Source of the DNA: Acanthococcus lagerstroemiae
Lineage: Eukaryota > Arthropoda > Insecta > Hemiptera > Eriococcidae
Assembly: GCA_031841125.1 (NCBI GenBank)
Contig: CM063112.1
Coordinates: 24,392,603 to 24,456,602 of the forward strand
Direction of reading: 5' to 3'
Length of the DNA stretch: 64,000 bases
The position numbers and the translations under genes are program-made. Shown in pieces: positions 12,552-25,003 of the stretch; the stretch's first letter is position 1, and every line of letters begins with the position of its first letter. The notes beneath the pieces were generated by a model. The model did not search any database, was not told the origin of the DNA, and worked only from the letters and a program-made list of their open reading frames with translations.

Positions 12552-14611
12552 ATGGCCGCACAACCGTCCAGTGAATCCGCTGATCCGCCATCATCAACGG
12601 TTATCAGATCGCCTCGTCGTCGCGTGTTGCCACGCCTCCCGTAACCGTATTGTCTCACACTTGTCTAGCACCGATTATGAACCCGGTCACGACTCCGCAT
12701 TCCAGTCCTCAACACTGGAACAATCCGTCGGAGAAGCCAATATCATCTCCTCGTAAGTTCAAAACATCAACGATGCTTCCTGCAAACATCGCAGAATCCT
12801 GCGATGATAACCCGAACATGACTTTACCAGCAACCGAACCACCTTGTCAACATCCTTCTGAGGGTAAGACTGCGAGCAAATGATAATCACTTCATGAAAT
12901 CATACTTGCCGAATGCGTATGTGGTTCGAAGAATAGCACATGTCAAAAATCTATTCGTTCTTGTCATGTGCACGTCAGTGAATTCATCAAACGGCTTCAT
13001 TTTGAGAAGCCTGTTATTCTGTTGCTTCCTACTAAATATTACTAGATGTTGTCCTTTGTTTCAGATCTCCCCGATGCAGCTACAAGTACAGTGCCAAGAC
13101 ATACCGATAGGCCATCATCAAATGAAGGCCCTTTCTCGTCGCCTGTAAGAGGTAGCACAGGATCCGGTACACCACCCGCAGCAACTTGGTCCCCGTACGA
13201 TAGGCATGTAGATACCGCCTTCGAAACAATCATATGGAACGATAATAGCTCTGCTGAAAGTAAGTCCTTGTTTTTCTTACATAGACGTCGCCGAATTCCC
13301 GATCGGAATCTCCACACAATATGCGATGTTTACTCAATGCTTAGACGGTGATTATACAGAGGTAGGATGCAAGCTGATGGAGGATCATCTACAAGGGGAT
13401 AAACGCGTGACCGAGCCTCCTGTGTCATATTCGCAATTATTACATGTACATCACCATGAACTTGTATACTTCGTGTGTCAACTTTCAAGACGTTCCGACG
13501 AGCAGACAGTAGCAATGGCAATAAACATTTACTATTTCTTACAGTGATGGAAGTGTCAATTGCAACATACAGGAAAGTTAGGCAAAATATGTATGCTGCT
13601 CGTTCCAAAGTTCGTCCTCCCATTCCACAAACGCTTGCAGACCTTCATTCCGCTTTGGAAACTTATGATCGACTCACGACAAATAAAGGTGAACGTTTCT
13701 TACTTGTCAATGACTCACATCGCAATATCATCATCCTCACGACGGAAACTGATCTTCGATTTCTAAGCTCACGCTCATGTATGTACGTCGATGGTACTTC
13801 TAAAAGTGTGCCGAGCCTATTCGCACAAATTTCCACGATTCACGGCTTTCGCTATAATAATTACATTCCACTCGTTTTCTGCCTGCTACCGAACAAGACC
13901 ACTGATACATACGGAAGCTATGTTCAGGCACTTAGTAGCGGAAATGATCGACATAGAGTGTAGGTTCGAACCTGAGGAAGTGTACTCGATTACGAAGAAG
14001 CTATTCACGCAGCCGTTAATCGAGTTTGGCTCGCAACTGCGATCAAAGGTTGCCGATTTCATCTCGGCCAAAGTTGGTGGCGGCGTATTCAGAAATGTCA
14101 CCTTACTGAAGAGTACAAGACGAAGGACAGTTAAGTAGGACAATTTCTGAAATTGTTTTTCGGCCTCTCCTCCTTGCATCCTGACAACGTGATAGACTGC
14201 TTCACGGACGACTTAATGCCAATTCGACCGCCGAGTGTCAACCTACAGAAATTCACTGACTACATATTCGACACATACGTTGCCCCTGATAACCTGTTTC
14301 CGCCACACATATGGGCAGCTTACTCGCTACTTCTTTCACGAACCACGAACTCATATGAGGCTTTCCACTCTCATTTAAATGCCGATTTTTATGCCGCTCA
14401 TCCGAACATCTTCGTACTTATCGAGACACTCACGCACATTCAACGCGAAGTGTACGCTAAAATATTAGACGTGCAAAAGCAGAAACGACGAGCAGCGACG
14501 GTTCAAAAAGAATGTCAACTTGCAACGTTAATGACTCGCCGCGATTTAGGACAGCTCAATCGTTTGGACTTTGTGAAACGAGTCTCCTTCAAATTTTTAC
14601 CGGTGCCTTAA
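12552..14611 (+). pseudogene. MULE transposase gene, three exons, inactivated
   Basis: I reconstruct exon A (to 12863, CTGAGG|GTAAGA), exon B (13065-13259, after TTTGTTTCAG and before GTAAGT) and exon C (from 13545, after TTTCTTACAG). Both joins preserve the reading frame (split codons G|AT and A|TG). Exons A and B encode a Ser/Pro-rich leader. Exon C has the MULE core: RKVRQNMYAARSKVRPPIPQ, the first acidic residue in VDGTSKSVPSLFAQ, then TIHGF and FCLLPNKTTDTY. Further on, DYEEAIHAAV leads to GCRFHLGQSWWRRIQ (14048 on), the C-x2-H signature. The C-terminal helical part (14153-14611) is intact. Damage consists of a frame slip in exon A (12584-12640), two compensating frameshifts around 13915-13990, and a TAA at 14132-14134. 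Any FLYWCH finger upstream was not found. The protein would cut and paste Mutator-like elements. Confidence 0.8.
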
Positions 14612-14810
14612 CAGTAGAGCTCTACTTTCATGACTCCATTTCCTGACTACGAATCCTTCTGATACGAATTCCTTATTACGATGCTGTTCGCTGATTCACA
14701 TTTTTAATCACACCAATGTATGATCATTGACAGTCCTAAGTCTGTTAAATTGAGAAGGGAAATGTGAGTTAGTGACACTACCACGATACTACGCTGAGCT
14801 CAATTCAGTG
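14612..14810. other. Short spacer after MULE ORF
   Basis: This is probably the 3' UTR or subterminal part of the MULE element. Terminal inverted repeats could not be identified by eye. Confidence 0.3.
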
Positions 14811-14925
14811 CTCCGATACCCCGGACCCAATTCGCATAACTACAGGTAATAGGCTCCGATACTCGGGACTCAATTCGAATACGCATATTAATGAGCCCCC
14901 GATAACCCGGGACTGAATTCCATTA
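14811..14925. repeat. 43-bp minisatellite, about three units
   Basis: CTCCGATACCCCGGACCCAA (14811), CTCCGATACTCGGGACTCAA (14854) and CCCCGATAACCCGGGACTGA (14897) are spaced 43 bp apart. A truncated TTGGGACTCAATCC follows at 14937. It lies about 200 bp past the MULE ORF and may be a subterminal repeat of that element. Confidence 0.7.
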
Positions 14926-17900
14926 AAAGAACCAATTTGGGACTCAATCCAAGACCGGCGAAAACTTCATGGTTTGCAGAACAAATGTGCTCGTCTCAAG
15001 ACCTGATTGTCAGTGCTGACATCGAAGATCAAAGTATAGAAAGACACAATTATGACGTATTATTTTGCAGTTTTGCGAGTATCCTCGACTCCACACTACC
15101 TTGTTAGCAAATAACGCATTTAGTCACATTCTATCTGTGGCTGTCGGACCGGGAAGCCACAATGTCCAAGTTGAAATTGCAACTAATTATGGGTGAAGCA
15201 CTAGTCTTGGTTGCGTATATGAGTAAAACTTATCTACAGGAACACGTGGATACATTCATCACCCGACGTCAACAGGCTATTTTAAAGCAGAATATTGTAG
15301 CAAATATACCAGCCCATCGAACCAACTCTGCAAAAGTGATATCCTTTGGCTCCTACAACACACTCTCCGCAAATTGAAATCGCGTTTCTGCATTCAGATT
15401 CGTTAACAATAACTGACACCTCTTCTGAGCGAACGGTAACACCCAATAACGATGCTTCGAATTCGCCGTTTTATTCGCACTTTCCCCGGCGAAGATCGAG
15501 ACCACGCGATAAATTAAGGGAGAAAAAAAGGCGAGTAATCCTATGGGAAGTAGAATCCTTCAAACAGAGCCACAAGGAAGAAGCGAGCAGCGCGAGGGAA
15601 GACGCAGTTTTAAAAATAAAAAGCGCTTCATTAGATAATAAAGCTGGAAATAAGAGGGCGTTAAGACACGACATCAGTTAATCTAAACTCCGGTGTTTCT
15701 TTTTCGCGTTAAGAAATTGAACATTAAGCTCGGCTGCCGGTACAGCGCACCATAACGGGCGCGCAGCCACGACTCGATTTTCTCTTTTAAGCTTTCAATT
15801 ATTTTCTTTCTACTATTTCTCATTGTCCGCTCATCTCTCCACGTTTTTTCCTCATAATCCTTTCCTCCGAATTCCTTCAACATCGGGCAATGCTCTTTTC
15901 GGTTTCATTTCAAAATGTCTCGACTTGAGGGTGGCATATGACTAGAAAATTTTGCGCAATTTCAAGCATTCAGCGCCAGCACACCTTCAACCTACACTTA
16001 TTTGGGTCGACGGCAGACATCTTCCATCAGCCAATGAGATACTGGGCCAGTTTGCATTCGTCGACGAAGGCTCGTTTATCGGTTGGTGACGGCATATATG
16101 GACAGAAGGAGGAACGGGCTGGAAAAGGAATCTCATCGCCGATGAAAATGCGTGTACGTGGGAGTACAAAACGACGAGCCAGGAACGCGTGGACTTCGTT
16201 GAGCACCTTTGTGAAGTGTTGACATGATTCATGTGTAGACCCGATATATAACCTTTCGACTGGTACAGAATGTCTCGTCAAGGTTAGCTCCTCTAAGCAA
16301 AGGAACTTGAATACTAGAATTCGTTCGAAATTGGTACAGACGAGGAGGCACGGGCACCGCCAGACTTTTCTTCACACGAGGGCAGGATACTCTAGAGGGT
16401 GCAATAAATGTTTCCCCAAAAAATGGGAAATTACGTGGTTTCGGAAAAGCGAAGTATTTTTTAAACAACGAGGGATGCACGGTGAGCTGACGGAGTGCCG
16501 CAGATATACGGTAAGGAGGGGACTTTGGGGCCAGAGAGCACAAAAAAAAGACAGTCAGTAACTCAATTTTCGAAGAGATACGAAATAAATTTAAAAAAAT
16601 ACTGAGGTCTAGTTCATTTTGAGCAGAAACATATTTTTCCCTCCAAAGGGGTGCTGGGACGTTCCACCAACTTTTTTATTTTTAAATTGTTACACCGGGG
16701 GAAGTTTGCGTGGCTCCTGAGACACCACACTCCCAGCACCGGAAACTACCCTTTCGAGTATCGCATCAGTAGTCGGATGCCTGCCACCAATATGAATTGC
16801 TGTGAATTTTTGTTCCATTTCATCATCACTAAGGGTAAGAGGGGGTAGTAAGGGTAGAGGTGGATTATTAGTGTTTTCGCCACTCATGTTGTCAGCTAGC
16901 ATCCACAAATGCTGTATTGTTCTTCACCGATGTCTACTGCGCCCCCCCCCCAATCGCTCCACAGGTATGAGATCCATACGGGTGCGACACATTCGAACTG
17001 GTAAGGATACAGAGCGACAGACCTGTAATACCAACTTCGTTAACAGGTTATAATCTCGCAAAACGACTTACACGAGAAAGTTTTAGACGTTTACACGTTT
17101 GACGCGCAAAATGATACGCGTATTAAGCCCGACGTAACTCAAGCCGACCGCATCCGACCGTCGTTCCGACTCGCACAAAGACAATGGGTATACACACGCC
17201 ACCGCCAACCCCCGCCGAGCCAGGCTAACGAAGTGACAACTTCATTATACCAGATTACCTCTTCGAACCCCTTGTTCGACATGCTCACAGAGTTAATACC
17301 GGTAACGGGGGCTGGCTGTTTCGTCAGGCCGGGTTAACCGCGTAATGGATAATCACTACAGCCCCCTGCCGTTCGGTTTTGGGTCTATCTGTATCAACGA
17401 CGAGGCCATGTTGATTCGAGGTGGTCGAGCGGCCACGCAAGCCACAGGACGAGCAAATGAGCCGATTTACTCGCACTCCCGCAACATTGGCCAGGGGTGG
17501 GTGAACATCGAAAGACACACACGGAATGGTTTAACGCTGTTGCGGTTAGTCGGCAGCAACTGGGAGGATCTTCAGTCTGCAAACTCGATGGAGTGTGGAT
17601 TCACCGATCGGCTCATGACGATATAACGATCCGTTCACTCACGAAACCGAAAAGCAACTATTTTCGAATCAACACGGGAATGATGAGTCGGACACGTGTT
17701 ATTCATATACACAGGATGTGAAGTGGGCAGTGGTGCCACAGCCGGGTAACGGGGAAGGGTCGAAGGTTTGAGCAGTAGCTCATTACTATTAATAGCGATA
17801 TATGTTGTGCTTATACTGCCTGGCTTCCCAGAACTCCCCGACACTCTTACTAATCCTCAGTTTCGTAAGTTCAATTTCATTGACTTACTGTGTTGTCAGA

Positions 17901-19794
17901 TCAACGTAAACTAAGAAGTGCCTTCAAATTTGAGGTTAAATTCAATTTCTCAAGAGGGCAAAAATCACCCCCCCCCGGCTGACAGAAGACAAGGAAAAAG
18001 TATATAAAGATGAAAATTCAAAATATAAGAACACACTGGACAAACTATCGAAATACTATTTTGGTTGCTGACTCCGAATGGTCCCTCAAATTTTCGAACC
18101 AGCTCCCAATTAGCGATCAAAAGGTAAATATCACTGCCCTGGACTGGGCAAATCAAAGCACTTGCCCAGTAAAATGCCAATACGTTGAGAAAATCTCAAT
18201 TTTCTCCCCTCTCTGCCCCGAACTAGATCAAACGAGGAATTGTAATCGGTACAATCGACTCATCCAAAAAAATTCAAGAATGATCAGATTTCGGGCCGAT
18301 GAATCAAGACCTGACGGGACATTCGGAAAATTGATCTGATAGAACCCCATTTTGACACTTCAAGTCTCCACGTCAAGTTGGTCTTGCCTCCTCTCGAAAA
18401 AAATTTTCAATTACGGCCAAAATTACATGATTACCTTCGAAATGAACGACCTGAAAACTTTCATTTTAATATGTACTCCAAGTCCAAGCAAGTATGGCTA
18501 ATTTGGAACATCAAGTTTTCATTTTGAACATCTCTACTGATGAATGTTCTGATTTAACGAAGCAAAAACCAAAGAATTTGACAGTTTATTCGAAGTCTCT
18601 TCTTGAGAAGGAGAAGCTGGTGGAGCCCCCCCCCCACCCTAGCCCCTGTACAGGTCAGAACGATTTCATTTTGATCCTGTAAGGAAAGGATTTAGCATTT
18701 CACGATCCAGCCAGGTTCCTTTCGCAGCTGCAGACATTAAGAAAGCACGGTGTACCAATCGTTCCAGAATAAGGTTATCCAAACTGTTCTGAAATTTCGA
18801 TTGTACCATTCAGGTTTCTACTCTCATCCCCTTTCTTTTCGTAATACGCCGATACAACGAGTACATTGTAGCAATTCAGATCGAACTGACAAATCAACTC
18901 CATTGAACATAGAAAGTAGGTTACTTAAGGATTAAGCATACGCGAACTTAAGAGAGCCGGCCGGATACGAGTATTTCTTCTATCAACCATAATTTCTCAT
19001 AACACCCTCCCTGGTAAGGACAGGAGTTAGGACATAAAAAAAGCTAGACATCGGATTTTTGAATTCCAACCCCCATGATTTCCTTACAACGCCCACGAGG
19101 ATGGATGTATAAAATGTGGAAATAAAAGAATTCGCCATGCACATGTAGAATCGAAACAAACAAGACTCACACACACGCTGTATCAGAAGAAAGCTCACCT
19201 CCTACGCTATCTCTCGCTCTCGATATGAACTCCTCGTCGCTTCTACAATCAACGGAAAGACGATGACAGAAACTTATGACACGAGGAACTGTTCCGTGGA
19301 GTACAGGCCGAGCGAACGAATACGCGAACACGGGGCCGTGAGGCGCTCCCAGAAGAATACGAGTCCGTCGCTCTTCCATCAATCGGCCTAGTGAAAAAGC
19401 TTTTCGAAACTCGCTCGTCTAATTCTCATTTAATCAGCTCGCTGAGTTAGGCAAAAAGGTATTAACATTTAATCCGATCGGCGAGCACGCGGGTCCGCAC
19501 AGGGACGAGAAGAGTGCATTTCCTGTGTTCCAATAACGCGCCGAACCCGATTATTCGCTTCCACTTTCGGGTATAAGAGGATGGAAAACCCTCCGCTCTG
19601 TCGTCAACATGTCAACGTGAAATTACGCCCCATCGGCGTCGCTTTACTCGCAACACAAGTAAGAACAGAATGTCGAAACAAAATGTCCGACTTCGACCAC
19701 ACAGTATATGATATGGACACGACAGTAGCCGATAAGGTACTGATAGCGCTGACTGCAGCTAGCAAATACTTTCGTCAGAAGGCCTGGGACTGAT
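14926..19794. other. Gene-free spacer
   Basis: Many short open frames exist (the longest is 111 codons at 15346-15681 +), but none shows a recognisable domain, codon-bounded exon structure or neighbour support. The stretch holds poly-C tracts at 16943, 17968 and 18626. A TATA-like GGTATAAGAGG at about 19569-19579 is the only promoter-like string, and I would not assign it to a gene. Confidence 0.4.
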
Positions 19795-20762
19795 ATGTCG
19801 AAAACCGGCACAGCCCCCCCCCCCTGGGGCACCTTACAGGTGTTCCCCCTTGGTCGGGGGCCTCAGCCACTGATGAAGGGACAAGGTGTGCACACTCACC
19901 AGGTGGCGGATAGGGGCGGTGGATGGAGTATTCAAACCTGCATCTGCTGTGCCAACCAAGAGTTGGCCGCGGACCATTGTGCAATGCTCTTTTTGGCGGG
20001 TCCAGGAGCAATAGAAGTATGGAACCCACACGTCTCGGCCTTGTTCAAAATCCAAAATTTGTCGTCCTTGGCCTGGCCAGTGGTGCTTGTCTGCGGGGCT
20101 TGGTGGCGGCACGCCTTCACGTCCGACTTGTCGGGTTACGTATTGCGTTGTCGGTGCCGGCTCTGTGGAGGGCACTGCTGGAGAGGGAAAATCCAGGCGA
20201 TAGGAGAAGGAAAACTCCGACAGATAAACCCACCTGGAGCTCTGCATTGCATAGGGAGATGGCTAGCGGCCCGGGTCGAAGATTAGGCCGCACTGCACAT
20301 GCTAAATCCCAAGGTCCAACAGCAATGTTGTGGCCGGCGGACTCCAGGGACAGCCTAGCTGCATAGCACAAGGGCCGGCGCGCCCCGAACATGCGGACCT
20401 CTCCCCGCATGCCACCGTCACCCTCCTTCTTTCCATCCTACCCTCCACCTCATCGTCTTGGCCGAGGAAGAATCCTCCTTCCCCCACTGGCTGTATCACT
20501 TTCACCAGGAATTGGGTCATACTGGGAAGTAAGCGGCTTCCTGTAGCCCTAGCGGCATGGAAGTATGACCCAAGGGTTCTGTTCTATCTCTTCGCCTCAC
20601 GCTTACCCTCCTCATTCACCATCTCCTTACTCCCCTCACGTGTACTCCTATTCACCCCTGTCACTCACCTCCTCCTTCCAATAGAGCAAAACTGGCGTGG
20701 TCCACTTGCGAAAATGGTGGAACTAGGGATGAACATGTCGACAATAAGGAAAACGCCGGCCG
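19795..20762 (+). mobile_element. GC-rich leader (probable 5' UTR) of an R1-type LINE
   Basis: GC content rises abruptly at about 19795 and falls after the Gag frame starts. Open frames exist on both strands, as expected in GC-rich DNA, with no domain support. Because it runs directly into the LINE ORF1, I read it as the 5' UTR. The exact 5' end is unknown. Confidence 0.45.
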
Positions 20763-21828
20763 GTGAAAGCCGGTACCCAGCACGGAGGGGGTTGGCTCCG
20801 TTGCCCCCGCCGGATCGTCAGCATACGAAACGAGCAAAACAGCGTCACCACCGAAACACCCTCCCCTGAAGAAACACCCCCACCGGTGAATAAAGCTACC
20901 AAAGCCGTACCCCACGAACTGAGAAGGCTAGGCATTAAGAGCTTTGAGGAAACTGGTATCCCATACTGGGAGCCTAAAAAAGACAACGAAACTGACACAG
21001 AGTTCAGAAGTCGAAGGCAGAAAGAGTCCGCTGCCATGACCAAATTCACCCAAAGAAGAAAAGCTAATAGAGACAAAGCAGACATCACATTAAGCGAGGA
21101 AACTCTGGAGGCAGAACAGCAAGGTACGCAAGAACCAGTGCGGATGGAATCTCTCCTATCATGATAAGAGACCCCTCGACCACTAAGGAAACTTCGAGAC
21201 GAAATTGAGGAGAAAGGAGCGCGCAGAAACAAGTGCGAGCAAGAACTGGCCAAATAAGAACACTGCCCATTTGGAAGACAAAAAAATTCTCGAACAGCTC
21301 AAACAAGAGCACTTGGCAAGACAACGACTGGAAAAAGAGGTAGAATCCCTATAAAACGGTGCGCAGCCTCCGTCCATATCCTTGCAGCAAATTAAGCAGC
21401 TGTTTGAAGAGGTGCTGGAGGAAAAACTACAAAAAGTAAATTTTACCTATCCTACCAACCCAAATCGAAACCCCTCATCCTATGAAACAGCCACCCCTTT
21501 AATAGGCGAATCAACTCCTGAAATTCAAGAAACCAATTTCAAGAGTGGAGCTGCCCTCATAACAATTCTTGAGGAAACCAGCAAAATATTCAAAGCGAAA
21601 ATCCCAGAAATGGGCCTCTACATAAAACAGACTCAGCAAAGACTAGTAAATACATTCAGAATCCACAACATTCCAGCTGACAGCCAGGAGGATGAGGTAA
21701 TGGAAGATGTAACCCATGCTTTTGGACTAACCCCTATCAAGGTGGAACTGGTAAACTACGCCAATAATAAAACTAAGGACTCCAAATTGACGGTCGTTAC
21801 ACGTGTAACCTGGAAACCCTTCAGGTAG
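20763..21828 (+). pseudogene. LINE ORF1 (Gag-like), N-terminal and central parts
   Basis: The first frame (20763-21164) is Pro/Glu/Lys-rich and includes PHELRRLGIKSFEETGIPYW. After stops and frame changes a charged coiled-coil-like stretch follows (LEQLKQEHLARQRLEKEVES, about 21270-21350). The longest intact piece (21382-21828) then includes QQIKQLFEEVLEEKLQ and a globular part ending VVTRVTWKPFR. The arrangement (basic N-terminus, coiled coil, then zinc knuckles) is that of ORF1 proteins of R1/TRAS-type retrotransposons, which coat the RNA and bring it to the target. At least two frameshifts and several stops mark it as dead. Confidence 0.65.
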
Positions 21829-22062
21829 CAGAAAACAAACATACTATACTAATAAATTACAAACGCTGTCGCTTGGACTGCAATCCCCAACTAATGGGGT
21901 GCAGGCTGTGCATACGCTATGGGCACACTAGGAACTACTGCCCTGGAACCAACGAAGAGCTGATTAAAATGGCTAAGGACCAGCATTACTGCTTAGACTG
22001 TCTCCACTTTAACCACGACCAAAAAACTGCTGGATTACCCAGAACTAAACACCGTCCATGAA
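21829..22062 (+). pseudogene. LINE ORF1 zinc-knuckle segment (frameshifted)
   Basis: One frame over from the preceding ORF1 piece, the peptide has CRLCIRYGHTRNYC, a C-x2-C-x4-H-x4-C knuckle, followed by HYCLDCLHFNHD, a degraded second knuckle (C-x2-C-x4-H without the last Cys). R1-clade Gag proteins end in such knuckles. The shift near 21828 is a 1-nt indel. Confidence 0.75.
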
Positions 22063-22159
22063 ACCATAACGCAGGAACTACTCACTGTCCCACCTGGATG
22101 TTCCTGAAAAACAAATACCTTCGTGCACGAGCAAACCCCATCGGAGAGCAAGGGGGCGG

Positions 22160-22339
22160 ATGAGGATCAGCAAAATTGCTAACTTATTGATGCTCAACTG
22201 TAACCACAGCAGTCCCGTCCAGGACATGCTGCTCTTACTCGCGAAGAAGATAAAGGCAGACATTGTGTGTGCTCACTGTCCTCGGTTTCGCGAAGCCAAG
22301 CGTATTTTTTGGAATTATAATCGAAATCAGCGGCCCTAA
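22160..22339 (+). pseudogene. LINE ORF2 endonuclease, first ~35 residues
   Basis: Starting at ATG 22160, the peptide reads KIANLLMLNCNHSSPVQDML then LLLLAKKIKADIVC. This matches the opening beta-strand (LN-NHS--AQD-L), helix and next strand (DI-) of R1/TRAS-type AP-like endonucleases. Similarity ends at about 22265 and the frame stops at 22337-22339, so the element is truncated here. A LINE 3' half resumes at 25.0 kb. Confidence 0.65.
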
Positions 22340-24090
22340 ATAGTAAGTACAGTATGTTTCAAACTAAAGACAACTTTTGGTGAATATTCGCGCTCCAATT
22401 TTGAGTATGCTTCACTGAAACACTTCTAGCCTAGTTGAATTTTTATAGAGGCGGGTTCAATATCTTTTGAGATTCTTTAGGAATTTTGTAAACTTGTTTT
22501 TCTTTCTTCTCACAATATTAGGAAGATGCAAGTTACATTGTGAGCATAGTGGACCACGCCTCTGTGGCTATCAGACATTAATAATAATGAAAAAGAAATT
22601 GACACTTTCGACAGCCCAAATAACATCATTTCTCCAAAATACGAGCCCTCGTTGGAGACTTCTGGACAACTAAGCTGTCAGTACTTCACAACCATAGGAA
22701 ACTACACTTGTCTATTTACTCCATCAATTTTTCGCATCCAACTTCCTCTACTGAATCGACAATCAATCGTTACAACACAGATAGACAAAAAAATTCAGAA
22801 ATTTTACAAAGCTACAGCGGTACAGAGCTCTTGTGTACGTACACAGTCGAATGTGCATCGCCCACTGAACAGCAGAAAGATATTTCTGTACGGTGTGTAT
22901 CACCGTATTCTCTGTTTATAAATACTTACGGTTCGGAAAATCAGTATTTTTCGACGGATACCACGAGGGAATTTTGGGATCCGAAACGGTTAATCTGCCC
23001 GCATACACGAATACACGGCAAACTTTCTCGTTTACCGCCACAAAGTACGCGAAAGCCATTTCTGTGTACTTCGTTTGAAGTTTCTTTATCGATAAATTTT
23101 TTGCACCGGTCGTTCTAAATAAATAATCGGTTCTATTGAGAGATAGGAAAGGTCGAGTCGAGTGTCTACGATTCCGATACCTAAGCGAAATGCTCTTTCT
23201 CTCTTTCGCTCCAAATGCAAATTTCGCTTCGAAGTGTTCCCAGAGTGAATGCGATTACGCGTAAATTTGGTTCACTAACCTATACTAGACCAACAGAAGC
23301 GCAGCTGTAGCCAGGAACGTGGAAAACAAGGTGAAATCTCTGTGAAAATGAAATACCTACATGGTGGAATGGAAACGGGCGTATCCATACGCACTGGCAC
23401 TCGTTAAACATGCCGCTGTAATGTGCAGCAACAGTTTCCTATGCAACTATTATACTGGAGTCCGGATAAGTCGAGGGAAAAATCCACCAATTTCTAACCA
23501 ACGAAAATTGTTGAAATAGGCGTGGCGATCCAGCGAAAGAATGGCCTATATTGAAAAAGGAAATACATAGTCTAATCCTCCGATGGGTCATATGAGGCTA
23601 GCTTAGAAACTATCCACCCGGGATACCAGAAAAACAACTAATGGGTTACTTTTGGAAACAACGCGTAGTATAGCTAGCGGTAAGCCTGTAATTTTTTCGG
23701 AATTTCAAGACAGACAGCGCTCAGGATTGAAGAAGGCAAAACGGTGAATCGAATACTTTCGATTTGAAGATGGTGGCCTATCTCTTCCCGATCGTGACCC
23801 AATTCGACAGCTCTATCCCGATTCGGAATTTTGTACGAGTAACTCTTGCTATACCCGGGTAGAGGAAGGGTATCAGGGGATAGCAAAGGTATCTCGAAAG
23901 TTTTCCAGCAGAATTGATGTTAGGCTCCGCCCTCCAGGCCGGGTTGACAAAAGGTATAGTAAAAGGGAGTCACACAGATACTCGATTATGATTGGTTGAA
24001 AAAAATGCATCTCCAGAGATTCCCCATGTGTACCTTGAAGATACCCTTCGCAACCCGGGTGGCGAGAAGGTATTACCGGGTAGCGGGTTC
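22340..24090. other. Gene-free spacer
   Basis: No coding sequence was recognised. Frames at 22652-23118 overlap in three registers without domains. Confidence 0.4.
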
Positions 24091-24200
24091 GGTGTAAATT
24101 GTACGCAGGTGAATTGTACGCAGGTGAATTGTACGCAGGTAAATTGTACTCAGGAAATTGTACGCAAGCGGAAATTGTGCGTAGGAAAATTCTTCGCAGA
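24091..24200 (+). repeat. Left subterminal array, 15-bp units
   Basis: There are three near-perfect copies of AATTGTACGCAGGTG, then AATTGTACTCAGG, AATTGTACGCAAGCG and AATTGTGCGTAGG. Units diverge with distance from the tip. Confidence 0.85.
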
Positions 24201-24454
24201 GAAATTTGTACACATAGGTTGTACGTACGAAAATACAGTAAATTATGCTAGGTACAAACCAGAAAAACTACAATAGATACACGAAAGTAAATGAATAAGT
24301 TTGTTAAGTTGGAATGATCTCGTTTAGAAGTGGGTGATAACAGGCTATCTGTAAGATTGTTCTAGTCACTGCCTGCTTATCTCGAAAACAGGATGAACGC
24401 GGTATTTACTTGTGCCTCAAGAAACAAGTTTATATGATATGTACATAGAGCGTC

Positions 24455-24631
24455 ATGTCGCCTCTGAAGTACGTTACTAGTGAACGCGGTAAAGAAAAAC
24501 TCGTGGACGGTGGATTTATGTATGCGAAAGATAGAGTCGTAGGTCAAGTAATACACTGGAGGTGCGAACTTTTCCAAAAAAAAAAAAAATGTCGTGCTCG
24601 GTTACATACTTGCGGTGATGAAATTGTATGA
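24455..24631 (+). pseudogene. FLYWCH zinc-finger fragment
   Basis: This is a 58-codon frame. Residues 3-18 (PLKYVTSERGKEKLVD) lead to GGFMYAK, then IHWRC and KCRARLHT. They match the FLYWCH pattern: S-RG---L---G-xY-K, W-x-C, C-x-A-R-x-x-T. A TGA at 24629-24631 interrupts the domain. In the same frame after it come EHVSHTGEARAVEAAEL, which supplies the final His pair and a linker often seen in MULE proteins. FLYWCH fingers bind DNA and sit N-terminal to MULE transposase domains. A 14-A run (24576-24589) encodes the lysine stretch and is prone to slippage. Confidence 0.75.
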
Positions 24632-24814
24632 CGATGGAAAACTGAGCATGTATCTCATACCGGTGAAGCTCGCGCTGTGGAGGCTGCTGAATTACCTTCG
24701 AAATGACAACGAGGACGAGGAAGACCATATGCTACGCTACTTATACAGCATCGCGCATGATATTGCCTACTAAAGTTTATGTTTTATTTCCTTTATACAA
24801 TAATTATACCTGCT

Positions 24815-24912
24815 AACAATTTTTCTGCGTACAATTTACCTGCGTACAAATTTTCAGTGTACAATTTTCGCTTGCGTACAATTTCCTGCGTAGAGTTTCC
24901 CTGCGTACAATT
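24815..24912 (-). repeat. Right subterminal array, inverted 15-bp units
   Basis: Reverse-complement copies of the left unit occur: CTGCGTACAATTTACC, CTGCGTACAAATTTTC, TTGCGTACAATTTCC and CTGCGTACAATTGAC. Confidence 0.85.
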
Positions 24913-25003
24913 GACTGGACACCAGTGCGGGTAGGGTATAATGTGGGTAAATCATCACTTTGGTACAAAATAGGGGAAAGAAAAAAAAAAAAAAAGAGAT
25001 CGG

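Larger units (their letters stand above)
24091..24923. mobile_element. Small DNA element with inverted 15-bp arrays and a FLYWCH core
   Basis: The left end (24091-24200) holds tandem AATTGTACGCAGGTG units at 24097, 24112 and 24127, plus degenerate copies. The right end (about 24815-24912) holds the reverse complement, CCTGCGTACAATT, several times. The outermost bases form GGTGT...ACACC. Opposed subterminal arrays are typical of MULE-type and other cut-and-paste transposons. The interior encodes a FLYWCH finger, so a deleted Mutator-like element is the best reading. No target-site duplication could be demonstrated. Confidence 0.6.

Noticed and set aside
19569..19579. TATA-box promoter
   Set aside because: A single TATAAG string without a gene downstream that I can support.
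19834..20247. Minus-strand frames opposite the LINE leader (also 20723-21253)
   Set aside because: They sit on the antisense side of a plus-strand LINE with recognisable Gag parts. Open because of high GC.
24091..24200. CRISPR-like short array
   Set aside because: The 15-bp units are contiguous without spacers, and they are mirrored at the other end of a transposon in a eukaryotic context.
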